The notes: generated from the letters alone by a model not told the origin. Positions 33,065 to 47,396 are shown, numbered from the stretch's first letter. The stretch is DNA of 64,000 bases from a bacterium (GCA_017626055.1 JAGAJM010000014.1:82523-146522); one strand, 5' to 3'. Program-made: numbers and translations.

Positions 33065-33556
33065 ATGGGGAAACATTTGAAAAATTTAGTCATCATATTG
33101 TCTATAATCTTGATAGGGTGTACTGCATTTGCGACACCTGAACCAACAGCTGAAGTCATCCAAAACGATGATACAGTTGTCGTTACAAGGAAAAAGAAAG
33201 AAGAGGTAAAAGAACCTCAAAAAGATGAAACGACTAAGGTTAAAACCAAACAAGAAAAAGAAGAAAAACCCAAAAAAGAGAAAACTAAAAAGAAAACAAA
33301 ACCACAATATTTAGGGTTAAAGATATACGAAAAACCAAAAACTAAGACAGAAACTAAAAAAGTCGAAAAAAAACGATGTATTGATGATCCTGAATCAATT
33401 TGCAATGCAAGAAGATTAAAACCAGCAAAACCATTTGAAAAAATTAAAGCACCTAGATATTCCAGAACGTATGACAATAAATATAGAAAATCTAGACTCC
33501 CAATACTTCCACCAGGGAAACCTGCAGAAGCAATTCCAATAATAAATTGTTACTAA
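33065..33556 (+). CDS. Secreted Lys/Glu-rich hypothetical protein, 163 aa (possible lipoprotein)
   Basis: Not recognised. N-terminus MGKHLKNLVIILSIILIGCT contains LIGC, an acceptable lipobox at residue 19; cleavage by signal peptidase I after AFA is the alternative. Residues 45-110 are almost wholly Lys/Glu/Thr (EEVKEPQKDETTKVKTKQEK), a likely disordered linker. The end is Pro/Arg-rich with three Cys. A TGT-TATTAT -10 element ends 4 bases before the ATG, and there is no SD. Low complexity makes homology searches unreliable. Confidence 0.62.
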   Translation: MGKHLKNLVIILSIILIGCTAFATPEPTAEVIQNDDTVVVTRKKKEEVKEPQKDETTKVKTKQEKEEKPKKEKTKKKTKPQYLGLKIYEKPKTKTETKKVEKKRCIDDPESICNARRLKPAKPFEKIKAPRYSRTYDNKYRKSRLPILPPGKPAEAIPIINCY

Positions 33557-33588
33557 AAAAAGAGAACCCTCAAAGGATTCTCTTTTTT
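33555..33588. terminator. Bidirectional terminator before rpmB
   Basis: AAAAAAGAGAA / TTCTCTTTTTT stem with a 12-base loop containing a CC/GG pair. Confidence 0.85.
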
Positions 33589-33611
33589 AATCTTTATTGG
33601 ATGAAAAGCTA

Positions 33612-33800
33612 CTACGCTTTTTGAACTTTACCTGCTTTTAAACAAGATGTACAAACTTTAATTCTTTTTGTAGCACCATTTACAACAGCTTTAACTGTTT
33701 GTAAGTTAGGTTCTTGAGTGTGTACGATTTGTTTGTGAGAGAAAGTCAATTTAGCTGCTTTAATTGGAGCTTTTCCACAAATTTCACAATGTTTTGCCAT
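33612..33800 (-). CDS. rpmB: 50S ribosomal protein L28
   Basis: 62 residues from ATG 33800, with AAAGGAAAT about 7 bases upstream; a longer frame upstream adds 24 unlike residues. Starts MAKHCEICGKAP and ends KVCTSCLKAGKVQKA, giving two CxxC pairs, the zinc-binding C+ form of L28. Monocistronic, with terminator. Confidence 0.95.
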   Translation of the reverse strand: MAKHCEICGKAPIKAAKLTFSHKQIVHTQEPNLQTVKAVVNGATKRIKVCTSCLKAGKVQKA

Positions 33801-33912
33801 GATTTTATTTCCTTTTCTAGCTAGTTTTTTACTCAGATACCTAAATTTTACCCCAAAAATACATTTTTGCAAGCTACATGTTAAAAATAATTACGAAGAA
33901 AGAACTTCAACG

Positions 33913-34548
33913 CTATTTTTCCCAATTTATATTTTCCTTCAATTCCTTTGCAGGATAACCCCCAATTAAAATATTTTCTTTTAGAAAGTTTTTAGTAACA
34001 AGACTTCCATATGCGACAACTGAATTATCTGCGATTGAAGTATCTTTCAGCATAACAACATTTCTAGCCAGCCAAACATGGTTACCAATTTTAATCCCCC
34101 GTTTTGAAGCATTAAGTTGCTCATTTGTATTTATGTCATAAATACGATGATTGTCACCTAACATAAATTTTATATTTTGCCCAAACATACAATCATTTCC
34201 AATAGAAAATTCCAAATTAGATTCAGCGGCAAAATCAACTTTCACAAGTCCAGATGAGAAAAAATTCTTACCAATTGTAATTTTATTATTATCTTTTATA
34301 TGAATTATCTGCAAAGAAAGAACATCCAATCCTGTATCTATTTTAATATAGTTATTATCCCCAGCAACTCTAATTTTGCATCTTAATTCACCAAATCGTC
34401 TTCTAAAACAAAAAGGTTCCCAGATTTCAATCGTAGAATTTTTACCCTTAAATCGTACGTTTAAACCCCTAATATGACTAACTTCACAAACTTGACCATC
34501 TTTCTTATGAATAAGAATTTTATTCCCATTTTTATTCCCAAAAATCAT
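33913..34548 (-). CDS. Hexapeptide-repeat (left-handed beta-helix) acyltransferase
   Basis: 211 residues with imperfect hexapeptide repeats ending in the diagnostic CysE/LacA-like C-terminus: IKIGNHVWLARNVVMLKDTS, IADNSVVAYGSLVTKNF, NILIGGYPAKELKENINWEK. DNHRIYD supplies the catalytic His. Such enzymes O- or N-acetylate sugars of capsule or LPS using acetyl-CoA. It lies away from the polysaccharide cluster at 53-64 kb. GGGTGGA is 7 bases upstream of the ATG. Confidence 0.88.
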   Translation of the reverse strand: MIFGNKNGNKILIHKKDGQVCEVSHIRGLNVRFKGKNSTIEIWEPFCFRRRFGELRCKIRVAGDNNYIKIDTGLDVLSLQIIHIKDNNKITIGKNFFSSGLVKVDFAAESNLEFSIGNDCMFGQNIKFMLGDNHRIYDINTNEQLNASKRGIKIGNHVWLARNVVMLKDTSIADNSVVAYGSLVTKNFLKENILIGGYPAKELKENINWEK

Positions 34549-34658
34549 CTAATATCCACCCAAACTTTTTACAAACTAAGCACTTTAACACTAAACATTA
34601 TACAATAAATTTGAATAAACTACTTATTATTAAAATAAAGACATAATATCAAAGTTTA

Positions 34659-34673
34659 TGCTATAATTGACCT
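34659..34673 (+). promoter_or_regulatory. Leaderless extended -10 promoter of hom
   Basis: TGC-TATAAT (34659-34667) with 6 bases to the ATG at 34674; no clear -35, which an extended -10 can tolerate, and no SD. Confidence 0.75.
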
Positions 34674-35948
34674 ATGGAAAAGAAAATTAAAATCGGACTT
34701 ATTGGGTTGGGTACAGTCGGTAGTGGCGTATTCAAAACCCTACAAAATTTTGAAAATGTAGAAATTACAAAAATTGCAGTACGCAACAAAAACAAAAAGA
34801 GAAACATTGAAAACTTAGATGAGAGCATTGTTACAGACAATCCTTATGAAGTTGTTAATGACCCAAAAATTCAAATTGTTGCGGAATTAGTTGGGGGTGT
34901 AGAGCCAGCTTTTGATTTGATTAAAACTGCAATCAAAAATGGTAAACACATCGTTACCGCAAACAAAGAACTTCTTGCAAAACATGGAGAAGAACTGTTT
35001 AACTTTGCAGAAGCAAACAACAAAGTTGTTTTATATGAAGCAGCAATTGCTGGTGGTATTCCTCTAATTATGCCTATTAAAACAATTCTGGCTGGTAACA
35101 AAATCAACAAAATTAAAGCAATTTTAAATGGCACAACAAACTACATCCTTACAAAAATGGATGTTCAAGGTGCATCATATGAAGATGTTCTAAAAGAATC
35201 TCAAGAATTAGGTTATGCTGAAGCTGACCCAACGGGAGATGTTGAAGGATTTGATGCCGCATACAAAATCACAACTCTTGCGACAATTGCATTTGGCAAA
35301 AGAATTAAAATTGATAAAGTATATCGTGAAGGTATTACAAAGATTAGCCCTGACGATATGAAAGCTGCGAACGAAATGGGTTATAAAATCAAACTCATCG
35401 CATCTGCTGAGCTAAACAAAGATGGCAGAGCTGACGTTAGAGTTCATCCAATGCTAGTTCCAAAATCAAAAACTCTAGCGCACATCGATTACGTAACGAA
35501 CGCAGTAAGTTTAACTGGGCATCCAGTTGGGGACGTAACTTTATCTGGTCCTGGAGCTGGAGAATTCCCAACTGCAAGTTCTGTTGTCGGCGATATCTTA
35601 GCAATAGCAGCTGAATTAGGCAAAACTGATTATATCCTACCTATGATGAGATGCCACCACGACGAAAACGCAGTTATGATGGATATTTCAGAAACAGAAA
35701 ACAAATATTATCTATCAATTACTGCACAAAATAGCAAAGGAGTAATCGGTAGAATTGGTAAGGCTTGCGAAGAAAATAATATTAGTTTGGCAAGTATCGT
35801 TCAAAAGGAAGTTGCAGAAGGCACTGCGGCTAGAATTACTGTTATTACCGAACTTTCAAAAGAAAAAGATATGCAAAACGTTATTTCAATATTTAATAAC
35901 GACCCTGCAATCACAAAGGTAAACAGCTTGATTCGAGTACAGATATAA
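34674..35948 (+). CDS. hom: Homoserine dehydrogenase
   Basis: 424 residues: NAD(P)-binding [16 protein letters not shown], catalytic domain with GTTNYIL and the family signature [21 protein letters not shown] (about residues 180-200), then a C-terminal ACT domain ([20 protein letters not shown]) that normally binds threonine as feedback inhibitor. Reduces aspartate semialdehyde to homoserine. First gene of a hom-thrC operon (11-base gap); homoserine kinase is not adjacent. Confidence 0.96.
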   Translation: MEKKIKIGLIGLGTVGSGVFKTLQNFENVEITKIAVRNKNKKRNIENLDESIVTDNPYEVVNDPKIQIVAELVGGVEPAFDLIKTAIKNGKHIVTANKELLAKHGEELFNFAEANNKVVLYEAAIAGGIPLIMPIKTILAGNKINKIKAILNGTTNYILTKMDVQGASYEDVLKESQELGYAEADPTGDVEGFDAAYKITTLATIAFGKRIKIDKVYREGITKISPDDMKAANEMGYKIKLIASAELNKDGRADVRVHPMLVPKSKTLAHIDYVTNAVSLTGHPVGDVTLSGPGAGEFPTASSVVGDILAIAAELGKTDYILPMMRCHHDENAVMMDISETENKYYLSITAQNSKGVIGRIGKACEENNISLASIVQKEVAEGTAARITVITELSKEKDMQNVISIFNNDPAITKVNSLIRVQI

Positions 35949-35959
35949 AAGAGGTTATT

Positions 35960-37012
35960 ATGTATTATCAAGGATTAATTAACAAATACAGAGAATATTT
36001 ACCAGTAACAGATTCAACTCCAGTAGTTACACTTAACGAAGGTAATACTCCACTAATCAAAGCTGATAATTTAGCTAAAAAAATCGGAGTGGATGCTGAA
36101 ATTTATTTGAAATTTGAAGGTTGTAACCCAACAGGAAGTTTCAAAGATCGTGGTATGACAATGGCAGTTACAAAAGCAAAAGAAGCAGGCTCAGGTGCAA
36201 TTATTTGTGCCTCAACAGGTAACACTTCAGCTTCAGCTGCTGCCTATGGTGCCAAAGCTGGACTAAAGACTTACGTTTTAATTCCAGATGGATACATCGC
36301 ACTAGGTAAACTTTCTCAAGCAATGATGTATGGTGCAGAAATCATCGCAATCCAAGGTAACTTTGATAAAGCACTTGAAATGGTTCGTGAAATTTCTGAA
36401 AAACACCCGATTACATTAGTTAACTCAGTTAACCCATACAGAATTGAAGGACAAAAAACAGGTGCATTTGAAATTATCGAAGCTCTAGGTCAAGCTCCAG
36501 ACTATCACTTCATTCCAGTAGGAAATGCAGGTAACATTACTGCTTACTGGAAAGGTTACAAAGAATGGTTCAACTTGGGTAAAGTTAAAAACTTACCAAA
36601 AATGATGGGGTTTGAAGCAGAGGGTGCTGCAGCTATTGTTAAGGGTGAAAGAATTATGTACCCAGAAACTCTTGCAACTGCAATCCGTATCGGAAACCCT
36701 GCAAGCTGGAAATACGCAGAAGCAGCACGTGATGAAAGTAATGGTATGATTAATTTTGTAACTGATGATGAAATCGTTGCAGCATATAAACTTATCGCAT
36801 CAACTGAAGGCGTTCTTGCAGAACCAGCATCAGCAGCTTCAGTTGCAGGCTTAATCAAAGTTAAGGACCAAGTTAAAGCAGGCTCAAAAATCGTTTGTAT
36901 TTTAACTGGAAATGGCTTGAAAGATCCTGATAATGCTATTAAATATGGTAACGCCGATGTTAAGAAAACATCATCTGAATTAAATGATATTCTAACAGCA
37001 ATGAATATATAA
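35960..37012 (+). CDS. thrC: Threonine synthase
   Basis: 350 residues, PLP fold type II. PLP lysine in [13 protein letters not shown] (near residue 60), the phosphate-binding GNAGN, and [20 protein letters not shown]. Converts O-phosphohomoserine to threonine. The shorter, class II-like form without an N-terminal extension. AAGAGG lies 6 bases upstream; follows hom by 11 bases. Confidence 0.96.
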   Translation: MYYQGLINKYREYLPVTDSTPVVTLNEGNTPLIKADNLAKKIGVDAEIYLKFEGCNPTGSFKDRGMTMAVTKAKEAGSGAIICASTGNTSASAAAYGAKAGLKTYVLIPDGYIALGKLSQAMMYGAEIIAIQGNFDKALEMVREISEKHPITLVNSVNPYRIEGQKTGAFEIIEALGQAPDYHFIPVGNAGNITAYWKGYKEWFNLGKVKNLPKMMGFEAEGAAAIVKGERIMYPETLATAIRIGNPASWKYAEAARDESNGMINFVTDDEIVAAYKLIASTEGVLAEPASAASVAGLIKVKDQVKAGSKIVCILTGNGLKDPDNAIKYGNADVKKTSSELNDILTAMNI

Positions 37013-37030
37013 GAATAAAATATTTTGATA

Positions 37031-37066
37031 ATAATCATGGTTGGGATTTCTCCCAACCATTATTAT
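37031..37066. terminator. Terminator after thrC, copy 1 of a duplicated stem-loop
   Basis: Stem ATAATCATGGTTGGGA / TCCCAACCATTATTAT (one mismatch), loop TTTC, then T-rich. The central 24 bases (37037-37060) recur exactly at 37513-37536. Confidence 0.85.
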
Positions 37067-37074
37067 TTTATTCA

Positions 37075-37499
37075 CCCTCTCCAAGGGAGAGGGGAGGGTG
37101 AGGGGTTAACTAAAAAACTTTTCAAGTTCTTCAAATACTCCCTCAATATTGTTATCAATATCATTGTTCCAAAATCTTATAACTTTATATCCTTTTTGCT
37201 CTAAATATTTTGTTCTTTCACTATCACAAATAATATTATTTTCTTCGTTATGCTGACCACCATCAAGTTCAATGACAATATGTTTCTCCTTACACACAAA
37301 ATCTACAATGTAGTTTCCTATTGGAAACTGTCGTTTGAATTTCAAACCTTTAAATTGGTAATTCCTTAGTAAACTCCACATTTTTTGTTCTTGTGAAGTT
37401 TGATTTTGTCTTAATACTCTTGCTAATAAATTTTTTTCATTCATAACCACAGTTTAACACAAATCAAACCCTCTCCCTACCCCTCTCCCTTGGAGAGGG
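37075..37499. mobile_element. Putative DUF559 cassette with perfect 20-bp inverted repeats
   Basis: The ends are CCCTCTCCAAGGGAGAGGGG (37075-37094) and its exact reverse complement (37480-37499); the similarity continues inwards imperfectly (AGGGTGAGGGGTT against TAGGGAGAGGGTTT). The only gene inside is the DUF559 nuclease, whose stop lies within the left repeat region. Outside the ends are two identical 24-base terminator cores in direct orientation, as if a terminator had been duplicated on insertion. G-rich ends contrast with AT-rich surroundings. No transposase is present. Confidence 0.6.
37106..37444 (-). CDS. DUF559 endonuclease-like protein (Vsr/PD-(D/E)XK fold)
   Basis: 112 residues. 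Conserved pattern SQEQKMWSLLRNYQFKGLKF then KRQFPIGNYIVDFVCKEKHI and VIELDGGQHNE, ending KVIRFWNNDI, is the DUF559 signature; the acidic residues in YIVDFVC and IELDGGQH are the predicted metal site of the Vsr-like nuclease fold. Biological role unknown. ATG 37444 preferred over GTG 37450; a TGT-TAAACT element ends 6 bases upstream and no SD is seen, so it may be leaderless with its promoter inside the cassette. Confidence 0.88.
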   Translation of the reverse strand: MNEKNLLARVLRQNQTSQEQKMWSLLRNYQFKGLKFKRQFPIGNYIVDFVCKEKHIVIELDGGQHNEENNIICDSERTKYLEQKGYKVIRFWNNDIDNNIEGVFEELEKFFS

Positions 37500-37506
37500 A
37501 ATACAA

Positions 37507-37542
37507 ACAGTAATGGTTGGGATTTCTCCCAACCATTACTGT
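37507..37542. terminator. Terminator copy 2, downstream of the 140-aa membrane protein gene
   Basis: Perfect 16-bp stem ACAGTAATGGTTGGGA / TCCCAACCATTACTGT, loop TTTC. Shares its central 24 bases exactly with the thrC terminator. Confidence 0.85.
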
Positions 37543-37567
37543 ATTTTATAATATTTTATTAGTTAAA

Positions 37568-37990
37568 TTACTCTTCATTTGCAACAACAATTGTTTTTTG
37601 AGCATTAATGCGACCTGCATTGTATAAAGTTGTTGCAAGAATACCAAAGCCAGCAGCTACAGCTGTTGCAACTAATGCTGCTGCACCTTTATTACGTTTT
37701 GCATTTTCTAAAATAACTTCTAACTTACGGCCTGGACGAGTTTCATATCTTTTGAAAATTTCGCCAAGTTTACCTTTAAAGATTTTTTCACCCATTGGTT
37801 CAAAAATTCTTCTTAAAGTTTTACCTATTTTAAATCTTTCAGGATCAGCCATAGCCTTTAAACCACCATATGCTAAACCTGCAGTTGTACCCAATCCAAC
37901 AGTTGCCACTGTTGCATTTGCTAAATGTCTTTTAGCTTTTCCTCTTTGAGGAACTGTATAAACGTTGTAACCGTTGATTGCTTCTACCAT
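37568..37990 (-). CDS. Small membrane protein of unknown function, 140 aa
   Basis: Not recognised. ATG 37990 has GAAAGGT 6-7 bases upstream. Two Ala/Gly-rich hydrophobic segments (VATVGLGTTAGLAYGGLKAM near residue 25 and GAAALVATAVAAGFGILATT near 105) flank a basic central part (FKIGKTLRRIFEP, KFKRYETRPGRKLEV region). Likely inner-membrane. Close to rpoC2 on the same strand but separated by a terminator. Confidence 0.6.
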   Translation of the reverse strand: MVEAINGYNVYTVPQRGKAKRHLANATVATVGLGTTAGLAYGGLKAMADPERFKIGKTLRRIFEPMGEKIFKGKLGEIFKRYETRPGRKLEVILENAKRNKGAAALVATAVAAGFGILATTLYNAGRINAQKTIVVANEE

Positions 37991-38084
37991 AAATTCTACC
38001 TTTCTAAAAAAGTTATACCTATGCATGCATTAAAACGCAAAATTTTATAATTTGCTACTTCTTAACAAAATACTTTACAAATGT

Positions 38085-38118
38085 TAAAAGACCCCTATTA
38101 CTAGGGGTCTTTTAAAGT
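38085..38118 (-). terminator. Terminator of the rpoB-rpoC1-rpoC2 operon
   Basis: Perfect 13-bp stem TAAAAGACCCCTA / TAGGGGTCTTTTA with a 4-base loop, about 20 bases after the rpoC2 stop. Confidence 0.9.
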
Positions 38119-38137
38119 TTTATCGAAGTTTAGAAAA

Positions 38138-41100
38138 CTATTCTTCGTCATCCAAATTGAAATCAGGAGCACCGAACATACCTTCGATTTCTTCTAGAAT
38201 TGCAGAAGGTTTTCTAGCTTGATTTCTTTGAGCAACTGCACGTTTTCTTTCTTCTCTATCACGTTCTTCATCAGCATTGATTAAGTGATGGAAACCAGTA
38301 CCAGCTGGAATTAGACGACCGATAATAACGTTTTCTTTCAAACCTCTTAACAAGTCTTTTTTACCATCAACTGCTGCTTCAGTTAAGATTCTTGTTGTTT
38401 CTTGGAATGAAGCTGCTGAAATGAAACTTTCTGTATTCAATGAAGCTTTTGTAATACCCAACAACATGTATTCACAAGTTGCAGGAGCTTTTCCAGCTTC
38501 TTCAGCAAGTTTGTTTTCTTTTTCGTAAGTTTGCATTTCAATCAACTCACCTGGTAATAGGTTAGTATCACCAGCATCAACAACTTTAACTTTCTTAGTC
38601 ATTTGACGAACGATGATTTCGATGTGTTTATCAGCAATTTCAACACCTTGTGAACGATATACACGTTGTACTTCGTCAACTAAGTATTGTTGAGCAGCTT
38701 CAGGACCACATAATCTCATAACGTCGTGTGGGTTCATAGGACCAGAAGTTAGAGCTTGACCTTTTGTAATTTTTTGTCCGTTTGAAACGATTACATTAGA
38801 GTCAATAGCATATTTGATTTCAACAGATGAACCATCAGCATCAACCAAGAACAATCTTGGAAGACCATCGTCATCAATTTCAATCTTAGCTGTACCATCG
38901 TATTCTGCTAAAATAGCACAATCTTTTGGTTTTCTACCTTCTAGCAACTCTTCTACTTTCGGAAGACCTTGAACGATATCACCTGTCTTTTCTCTTTCAA
39001 ATACTAATGTTGCAAGTAAGTCGCCTCTAAGAACTAACGCACCTGAGTCGATTTGTAACATTGTACCTGGGCTGATTAAGTAAGGACGACCATTTCTGAT
39101 TGAAATAGAACCTTTGTTAACCGCAGTAACAATACCTGAAACAGGAGCTGTTTCACCGCTTTCAGCCAACACTTTATCAGCTTTAACAAATTCGCCTTTC
39201 TTAACAACTGCTTTACCTTTTACAGAAACAGATGTTTCAGAAGATTCTGAAATTAATAGAAGTCTTCTTGCATCTTCTTCTTCTGATTTAATTGAAGCAA
39301 CTGCATCGTGCATTGCTAAAACTTGAGTTTTTGCAACTGGAGTTTTTGGATCGATAGTTTCACCATCTTTAACCAATAATTCAGTTTGTAATGAAGAAGT
39401 CTTAGAAGAACCTTCCATTTCACGACGAACGATTAAGTTTTCTAATACAACGATTCTCAATGAACCTTGTCCATCAAGTTCTACCATACCTTTAAGGTGA
39501 GATAAGTAACCTTGCATTTGAAGAACTAAACTTGTTCTTGTGATTGTAGCACCATCAACGTTTCTTACTCTAGCACCATCTTTGTATTGAAGTTGAGTTA
39601 CAGGGATGATATCGATTAATTCATCAGTTGTGTTGAATTTAATAGAAACATCTTTTTGGTTAACTTCTAATACTTGAACTGGTCTTACCAAGATTTGTAT
39701 TGGTTGATTAGCAATAGAATCATCATCTAGAGATAATGTAGAATCTAATTCTTCATCTAAATCATCTAGAGATAAATCATCAACTGAAGAATCCATAATT
39801 GTAACAATTGAAGTTTCTTTAGCTTTGATGCCATCAGCAATTACTGTACCTTTCTTAATAACTTCACCTTCGTCAACTTTCAATTCTGAAATGCTTGACA
39901 ATGAGTGAACTTCACCAGGTCTAATAGTGATTTCGTGAATTACATCGTTATATTCTTTGAATTCAACTACACCATCAATGTGGCAGTAAACGTCTTTAAC
40001 AACTTCTGTACCAGCAGTAACTGTTGTTCCGTTTTCAACCATTTTTAATGTAGCATCTTTATTGATTTGGTGAATTTCTTCAGGAATGAATACAACTTTA
40101 CCAGGTTTAGTAATAATTTGATTTTCATCAACTTCAACGTCAACGTATCTAATTTCACCTGAAGAAGTTACAGCACAATCATCATCGATAAGCTCGGCAA
40201 TAATCATACCATTTTCAACTGTTGTATCAACTGGAGCTTTAACGATGTATTTTTCACCAGTTTTATCAACTGTCCAAAGTTGTTCTTTTTTAGTTTGTTC
40301 GAATGAAGCATTTTCTGGTTGTAAAGACGCGATAACAATTGTTAATTCTTTACCAGAAACAATTTTCTTAATCTTTTTACCATCAAATTTAGCTTCTTCA
40401 ATAACTAAATCTTCACCAACTCTAACTTCACCACCATGTTCAGAAATTGTCAATGTTTCAGCAAGTTTTTCACCTTCAGAAACTTTTTGACCATCTTTAA
40501 CAAGAACTTTAGAACCACCAGGTAAAGTATAAACGTCACCGCCTAATACCCAAATAATACCTTGTTTGTTAGTTGTTCTAGAAACGTTACCTTGTCTATC
40601 TTTCTTTTCATCAGCTTTGAAGTCTTCAAATACAACTTCACCAGAGATATCAGTTGTAATATCTTTAGTAGCTTTTTCTGTTAAACGAGAGCTATCACCT
40701 TGAGAAGATGGAGCGTGTTCAGCCAATTTGAATCCTTTTGGAACTTCCATACCATCTGTAACAAACAATGTTGCACCAGCTGGGATGTGGTATTTAACTG
40801 ATCTTTTTTCGCCTTTAACTTCGATATCAGCTTCATACATAGAAACTTGAACGATATCCCCGTGACGAGTTCTCAATTCTCTAGCTTTAATTTTAGAAAC
40901 AACTGTACCAGCTTCTCTAGCTAAAATTTCTTTCTTAGCTTCTTTAACGCCAACCGCACCACCTGTGTGGAAGGTTCTCATTGTAAGCTGAGTACCAGGT
41001 TCACCAATTGATTGAGCGGCGATAATACCGATAGCTTCACCAACATCAACTAATTTTTGAGTTGTTAAAGCCCAACCATAACATTTTTGGCAAACACCAT

Positions 41101-41995
41101 ATTCTAAACCACAAGTTAAACCTGAACGAACTTTTAATTCAGTTAGGTCTAGACCTGAAATTTTCTTAATGTCATCTCTATCCATTGTTGTACCATTAGC
41201 AACTAATACGTTACCTTCAGCATCAACAATGTCTTGCGCTACTGTTCTACCTAACAATCTGTCAATTAGAGGAACGATAACAACATCACCATCCATAATT
41301 GGTTGCATATTAATGTATTTTTCAGTACCACAATCTTCAGCTCTAATAATTACATCTTGAGCAACGTCAACCAAACGTCTAGTTAAGTAAACAGAGTCAG
41401 CTGTTTTCAACGCTGTATCTACAAGACCTTTACGAGCACCATATGAAGAAATGATGTATTCTGTTACTGAAAGACCTTCTTTGAAGTTAGATTTGATAGG
41501 TAAGTCGATGATCTGACCTTGTGCGTCTGCCATCAAACCACGCATACCAACTAACTGAGATACTTGTGATAAGTTACCACGAGCACCTGAGAAAGCCATC
41601 ATGTAAACTGGGTTTAATTTATCAAAGTTAGAAACTACTTGTTCTGTTAACTTAGCAGTTGTTTCAGACCAAGTGTCGATAACTTTTGTATATCTTTCTA
41701 CCTCAGTGATTTCACCTTTAAGGTATCTATTTGTAGATTTTTCAATCTCTTTTTCTGCTGATTCCAACAAATCTTTTTTAACTGATGGAACTGATAAGTC
41801 AGCAATAGAAATTGTTGTACCAGAAACAGTAGCGTATTTATAACCTAAATCTTTCAAAGCGTTAGCTAAAGCTGCAGCTTTTGCGCCACCGTATTCCAAA
41901 TACATTTGACCTAACAGTTTCCCCAACGATTTTTTGTTCATTGGTTCGTTGATGAAATCAGGTGTTTTTTTAGTATTTGTATATGTTCTTTCCAT
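38138..41995 (-). CDS. rpoC2: RNA polymerase beta-prime subunit, C-terminal part (cyanobacterial-type)
   Basis: 1285 residues. Begins after the split site ([20 protein letters not shown]), with the second Zn site ([14 protein letters not shown]) and bridge helix/trigger loop entry [16 protein letters not shown] (M339-G346). The trigger loop resumes only at [19 protein letters not shown] (near 1005). The roughly 650 residues between are repeats of a beta-rich sandwich-barrel hybrid type, matching the SI3 insertion of cyanobacterial and E. coli polymerases but at the large cyanobacterial size. The end ([20 protein letters not shown]) is standard. Gene is 44 bases after rpoC1. Confidence 0.97.
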   Translation of the reverse strand: MERTYTNTKKTPDFINEPMNKKSLGKLLGQMYLEYGGAKAAALANALKDLGYKYATVSGTTISIADLSVPSVKKDLLESAEKEIEKSTNRYLKGEITEVERYTKVIDTWSETTAKLTEQVVSNFDKLNPVYMMAFSGARGNLSQVSQLVGMRGLMADAQGQIIDLPIKSNFKEGLSVTEYIISSYGARKGLVDTALKTADSVYLTRRLVDVAQDVIIRAEDCGTEKYINMQPIMDGDVVIVPLIDRLLGRTVAQDIVDAEGNVLVANGTTMDRDDIKKISGLDLTELKVRSGLTCGLEYGVCQKCYGWALTTQKLVDVGEAIGIIAAQSIGEPGTQLTMRTFHTGGAVGVKEAKKEILAREAGTVVSKIKARELRTRHGDIVQVSMYEADIEVKGEKRSVKYHIPAGATLFVTDGMEVPKGFKLAEHAPSSQGDSSRLTEKATKDITTDISGEVVFEDFKADEKKDRQGNVSRTTNKQGIIWVLGGDVYTLPGGSKVLVKDGQKVSEGEKLAETLTISEHGGEVRVGEDLVIEEAKFDGKKIKKIVSGKELTIVIASLQPENASFEQTKKEQLWTVDKTGEKYIVKAPVDTTVENGMIIAELIDDDCAVTSSGEIRYVDVEVDENQIITKPGKVVFIPEEIHQINKDATLKMVENGTTVTAGTEVVKDVYCHIDGVVEFKEYNDVIHEITIRPGEVHSLSSISELKVDEGEVIKKGTVIADGIKAKETSIVTIMDSSVDDLSLDDLDEELDSTLSLDDDSIANQPIQILVRPVQVLEVNQKDVSIKFNTTDELIDIIPVTQLQYKDGARVRNVDGATITRTSLVLQMQGYLSHLKGMVELDGQGSLRIVVLENLIVRREMEGSSKTSSLQTELLVKDGETIDPKTPVAKTQVLAMHDAVASIKSEEEDARRLLLISESSETSVSVKGKAVVKKGEFVKADKVLAESGETAPVSGIVTAVNKGSISIRNGRPYLISPGTMLQIDSGALVLRGDLLATLVFEREKTGDIVQGLPKVEELLEGRKPKDCAILAEYDGTAKIEIDDDGLPRLFLVDADGSSVEIKYAIDSNVIVSNGQKITKGQALTSGPMNPHDVMRLCGPEAAQQYLVDEVQRVYRSQGVEIADKHIEIIVRQMTKKVKVVDAGDTNLLPGELIEMQTYEKENKLAEEAGKAPATCEYMLLGITKASLNTESFISAASFQETTRILTEAAVDGKKDLLRGLKENVIIGRLIPAGTGFHHLINADEERDREERKRAVAQRNQARKPSAILEEIEGMFGAPDFNLDDEE

Positions 41996-42039
41996 TCTAA
42001 TTTTCCTTCAATTAGTTAATTTTTACACTGATTTTACAC

Positions 42040-43749
42040 TTACACAAGTGCTTTTCTAACTTCTTCGTTGAAGATAATTCTACCAACAGTTGTTTCTAAT
42101 CTGTTACCTTTTTCATCTCTTACAACGATCTTGTCGTGAAGTTTGATTACGCCAACTTCAAGAGCTGAAATAGCATCTTGGAAGTTATAGAAGTAACCTT
42201 TAACTTCTTGTTGATCATCTTTGATAATTGTTAGATAGTGCATACCTAATACCATATCTTGAGATGGAGTAACGATTGGTTTACCATTAGCAGGAGCTAA
42301 TAAGTTGTTAGTAGCCAACATCAACATTCTAGCTTCAGCTTGAGCTTCGATTGAAAGTGGTACGTGAACAGCCATTTGGTCACCATCGAAGTCAGCGTTG
42401 AACGCTGTACAAGCAAGTGGGTGAAGTTGGATTGCACGACCTTCTACCAATTTTGGTTCGAATGCTTGGATACCTAATCTGTGAAGGGTTGGAGCACGGT
42501 TTAACATAACTGGGTGTCCGTCAATTACCTCTTCTAAGATATCCCAAACGATGTGTTCAGATCTTTCAATTTTCTTCTTAGCTGATTTGATGTTTTGAAC
42601 ATATCCTCTTTCGATAAGTTTGTTAACAACAAACGGCTTGAACAATTCGATTGCCATTTCTTTTGGCAAACCACATTGGTTCAATTGAAGAGTTGGACCT
42701 ACAACGATTACTGAACGACCAGAGTAGTCAACACGTTTACCTAACAAGTTTTGACGGAAACGACCTTGTTTACCTTCAATAATGTTAGATAGAGATTTTA
42801 ACGCTCTATTATTAGGACCAACAACTGTACGTCCACGACGTCCGTTATCAATCAATGCGTCAACTGCTTCTTGTAACATTCTTTTTTCGTTTCTAACGAT
42901 GATTTCTGGAGCACCCATTTCCAACAATCTTTGTAAACGATTGTTTCTGTTGATAACACGTCTGTACAAGTCGTTTAAGTCAGATGTTGCAAATCTACCA
43001 CCATCTAATTGAACCATTGGTCTTAAATCTGGTGGAGTTACAGGAAGTACATCCATAATCATCCATGTAGGATTTGTATCTGAAGAAATTAAGCTATCTA
43101 ATAATCTCAATCTCTTAATTAATTTTGATTTCTTTTGAACTGAAGTTACGTTACCAGCTAATTCTGTTCTGATTTCTTCAGCTAAAGCGTTAATATCAAC
43201 TTCAGCTAAAAGTTCTTTAATAGCTTCAGCACCGATACCAACTCTTAAAGTTGATTCTTCATTTTCAGCCATATAATCTTCGTATTCTTCTTCAGTTAAT
43301 AATTGTAATTTTTTGAAATCACTATCACCGCCATCGATTACAACATAGCTGTTGAAATAGATAACTTGTTCAAGATCTTTCAAAGTCATATCTAAAAGTA
43401 AGCCTAAGTATGATGGGATACCTTTCAAGAACCAGATATGAGAAACTGGAGCTGCAAGTTTGATGTGACCCATTCTGTGACGACGAACTTTTGAATCAGT
43501 AACTTCAACGCCGCAACGTTCACAGATGATACCTTTATGTCTTACTCTTTTGTACTTTCCGCAATAACATTCCCAGTCTTTTGTAGGTCCGAAAATTCTT
43601 TCGCAGAATAAACCATCTCTTTCAGGTTTTAAAGTACGATAGTTGATTGTTTCCGGTTTAGTAACTTCGCCGTGCGACCATTGAAGTATTCTATCCGGAG
43701 ATGCAATACTAATTCGTATATAATCGAAATAATCAATACTTGTTGACAT
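42040..43749 (-). CDS. rpoC1: RNA polymerase beta-prime subunit, N-terminal part (gamma)
   Basis: 569 residues. N-terminal zinc ribbon ([20 protein letters not shown]), and the active-site [12 protein letters not shown] (about residues 451-462) whose three Asp bind the catalytic Mg2+. Ends at [10 protein letters not shown], the point at which Cyanobacteria split beta-prime. Middle gene of rpoB-rpoC1-rpoC2. GGAGAAC lies upstream of the ATG. Confidence 0.97.
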   Translation of the reverse strand: MSTSIDYFDYIRISIASPDRILQWSHGEVTKPETINYRTLKPERDGLFCERIFGPTKDWECYCGKYKRVRHKGIICERCGVEVTDSKVRRHRMGHIKLAAPVSHIWFLKGIPSYLGLLLDMTLKDLEQVIYFNSYVVIDGGDSDFKKLQLLTEEEYEDYMAENEESTLRVGIGAEAIKELLAEVDINALAEEIRTELAGNVTSVQKKSKLIKRLRLLDSLISSDTNPTWMIMDVLPVTPPDLRPMVQLDGGRFATSDLNDLYRRVINRNNRLQRLLEMGAPEIIVRNEKRMLQEAVDALIDNGRRGRTVVGPNNRALKSLSNIIEGKQGRFRQNLLGKRVDYSGRSVIVVGPTLQLNQCGLPKEMAIELFKPFVVNKLIERGYVQNIKSAKKKIERSEHIVWDILEEVIDGHPVMLNRAPTLHRLGIQAFEPKLVEGRAIQLHPLACTAFNADFDGDQMAVHVPLSIEAQAEARMLMLATNNLLAPANGKPIVTPSQDMVLGMHYLTIIKDDQQEVKGYFYNFQDAISALEVGVIKLHDKIVVRDEKGNRLETTVGRIIFNEEVRKALV

Positions 43750-43827
43750 TTATAATGTTCTCCTTTTTCCGTTTAGTGAGTGAGGCGAGAGTCTTGTGAA
43801 CTTCCGCCGTTCACACTTCAATTATTT

Positions 43828-47148
<3,321 letters not shown>

Positions 47149-47396
47149 TTCACCTCGTTAAATAATGGTGTACGTACTATAAACTATTTTTTTCTAACTT
47201 AAGGCTGTAAACCCTCTACCTTTTTTAAATTTCGAGCATGTTTTATATGAAATTTTTTGGTAAATAACTGCAATTTCAGGGATCTTTGAAAGTTGGTCAA
47301 ACCCGCTCATAGTCAAATGTTCAGATTTTGGGCATAGTTCACCCAACTTTACTTTTGCATGTTACTCCATCATATTACATCAATATTAGTAGTCAA
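47149..47396 (-). promoter_or_regulatory. rpoB promoter and long leader
   Basis: On the minus strand, TTGACT (47391-47396), 16-bp spacer and TATGAT (47369-47374) predict a start near 47362 and a 5' UTR of about 215 bases. The leader can form a hairpin with GTTGG (near 47347) pairing with CCAAC (near 47293). A regulated leader is plausible, in contrast to the leaderless genes here, but no known element is recognised. Confidence 0.55.

Noticed and set aside
33086..33477. Minus-strand Phe/Leu-rich reading frames opposite the Lys-rich secreted protein
   Set aside because: They are antisense products of Lys/Glu/Thr-rich codons, without SD or plausible protein features.
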